A stretch of 15,550 nt of DNA from Desulfobulbus sp. GTDB lineage: Bacteria > Desulfobacterota > Desulfobulbia > Desulfobulbales > Desulfobulbaceae. How positions within the stretch are numbered: the first letter of the stretch is position 1; each line of letters opens with the position of its first letter. The stretch spans positions 1 through 15,550 of the forward strand of contig JAQUEZ010000146.1 of the NCBI GenBank assembly GCA_028684915.1. Reading direction: 5' to 3'. Both the position numbers and the translations under genes were made by a program. Positions 15,152-15,550 of this stretch are shown here, in pieces. The notes beneath the pieces were generated by a model. It made no database searches. It was not told the origin of the DNA and worked only from the letters and a program-made list of their open reading frames with translations.

Positions 15152-15550
15152 ATGACCAAAACACAACCGCTTATGGTAGGAAGTCCGGAAGCTCGCGGCG
15201 ATGCCCGGGCAAAGGCAACCGGTGAGGAGCGTTTCGCTGCCGACTGCTATCCCGATAACCTGATCTGGGCCGGTGCGGTCCGTGCCGGAATCTCCCACGG
15301 CAGACTGCAATCCGTTGATTTTTCGACCGCATTGACTGTGCCCGGGGTGCTCAAGGTGTTGACCTCCAAAGATGTACCTGGCCCCAACCGCCACGGTATT
15401 ATCCATAAAGACATGCCGGTGCTGGCGGATGATCGCATTCTCTATCCTGGCGATGCGGTGGCCCTGGTACTGGCCGAATCGCGGGACGCATTGCGACTGG
15501 CAATGAAACAGGTGCGGGTGACCATCCAACCGTTACCGGGTGTCTTTGAT
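15152..15550 (+). CDS. Xanthine dehydrogenase/aldehyde oxidase-family molybdenum subunit, N-terminal part
   Basis: The frame runs off the right edge after 133 codons. The start GSPEARGDARAKATGEERFAA is the typical entry to the a/b hammerhead domain (Ald_Xan_dh_C), followed by GAVRAGISHGRL, VPGVLKVLTSKDVPG, and the DDRILYPGDAVALVLAES strand-turn that is highly conserved in XdhA/CoxL/aldehyde oxidoreductases. The whole protein should be about 750 residues and bind molybdopterin. AAGGTGAT lies just before the ATG, 9 nt after the aminotransferase stop, so the genes are probably one operon. The substrate (purine, aldehyde or N-heterocycle) cannot be told. No FeS or FAD subunit is seen upstream, so it may follow downstream. 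Confidence 0.92.
   Translation, partial: MTKTQPLMVGSPEARGDARAKATGEERFAADCYPDNLIWAGAVRAGISHGRLQSVDFSTALTVPGVLKVLTSKDVPGPNRHGIIHKDMPVLADDRILYPGDAVALVLAESRDALRLAMKQVRVTIQPLPGVFD

Noticed and set aside
1..15550. CRISPR array, tRNA, rRNA or complete insertion sequence
   Set aside because: No regularly spaced direct repeats, no tRNA or rRNA signatures and no transposase were seen on either strand.

Overview
The window most likely comes from a mesophilic Gram-negative bacterium of the Desulfobacterota type (the former Deltaproteobacteria, for example a Desulfobulbus, Desulfuromonas or Geobacter relative). This is inferred from the moderate GC content, the signal-transduction-rich gene set, the Mo-hydroxylase and the style of the genes; nothing in the window proves the taxon.

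Layout. Positions 1-353 hold the C-terminal ATPase part of a histidine kinase. Next come a SAM methyltransferase (minus strand), an AraC-type regulator divergent from it, and a nitroreductase. A poorly coding, AT-richer stretch follows (2804-4434). It contains one Ser/Thr-rich coiled-coil protein on the minus strand and a cluster of hairpins at 4163-4358 that looks like a structured RNA or intron remnant. At 4435-6651 is a tandem duplication of a whole FabH (KAS III) gene with its leader. A GNAT-like protein (6687-7733) and a free-standing acyl carrier protein (7998-8240) follow, then a gene-poor stretch with hairpins and a possible gene remnant.

From 8727 to 12529 four tightly packed genes form a partner-switching module: a STAS anti-anti-sigma-like protein, an RsbW-like kinase, an orphan NMT1-type solute-binding protein, and a Cache-HAMP-PP2C (SpoIIE) phosphatase. 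Next come a protein that fuses a degenerate GHKL ATPase domain to a GNAT-like region, an overlapping HisC-like aminotransferase, and the start of a molybdenum hydroxylase large subunit that runs off the window.

Working model (inference): a ligand caught by the solute-binding protein and/or the Cache domain controls the PP2C phosphatase. The phosphatase sets the phosphorylation of the STAS protein, and so the free amount of RsbW-like kinase. The neighbouring KAS III pair, ACP, GNAT-like proteins and aminotransferase look like a small acyl-metabolite or acyl-modification pathway that could be under this control.

A palindromic, MITE-like intergenic repeat occurs three times (5501-5587, 7794-7919, 12556-12606). 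One copy fills almost the entire spacer between the two fabH copies.
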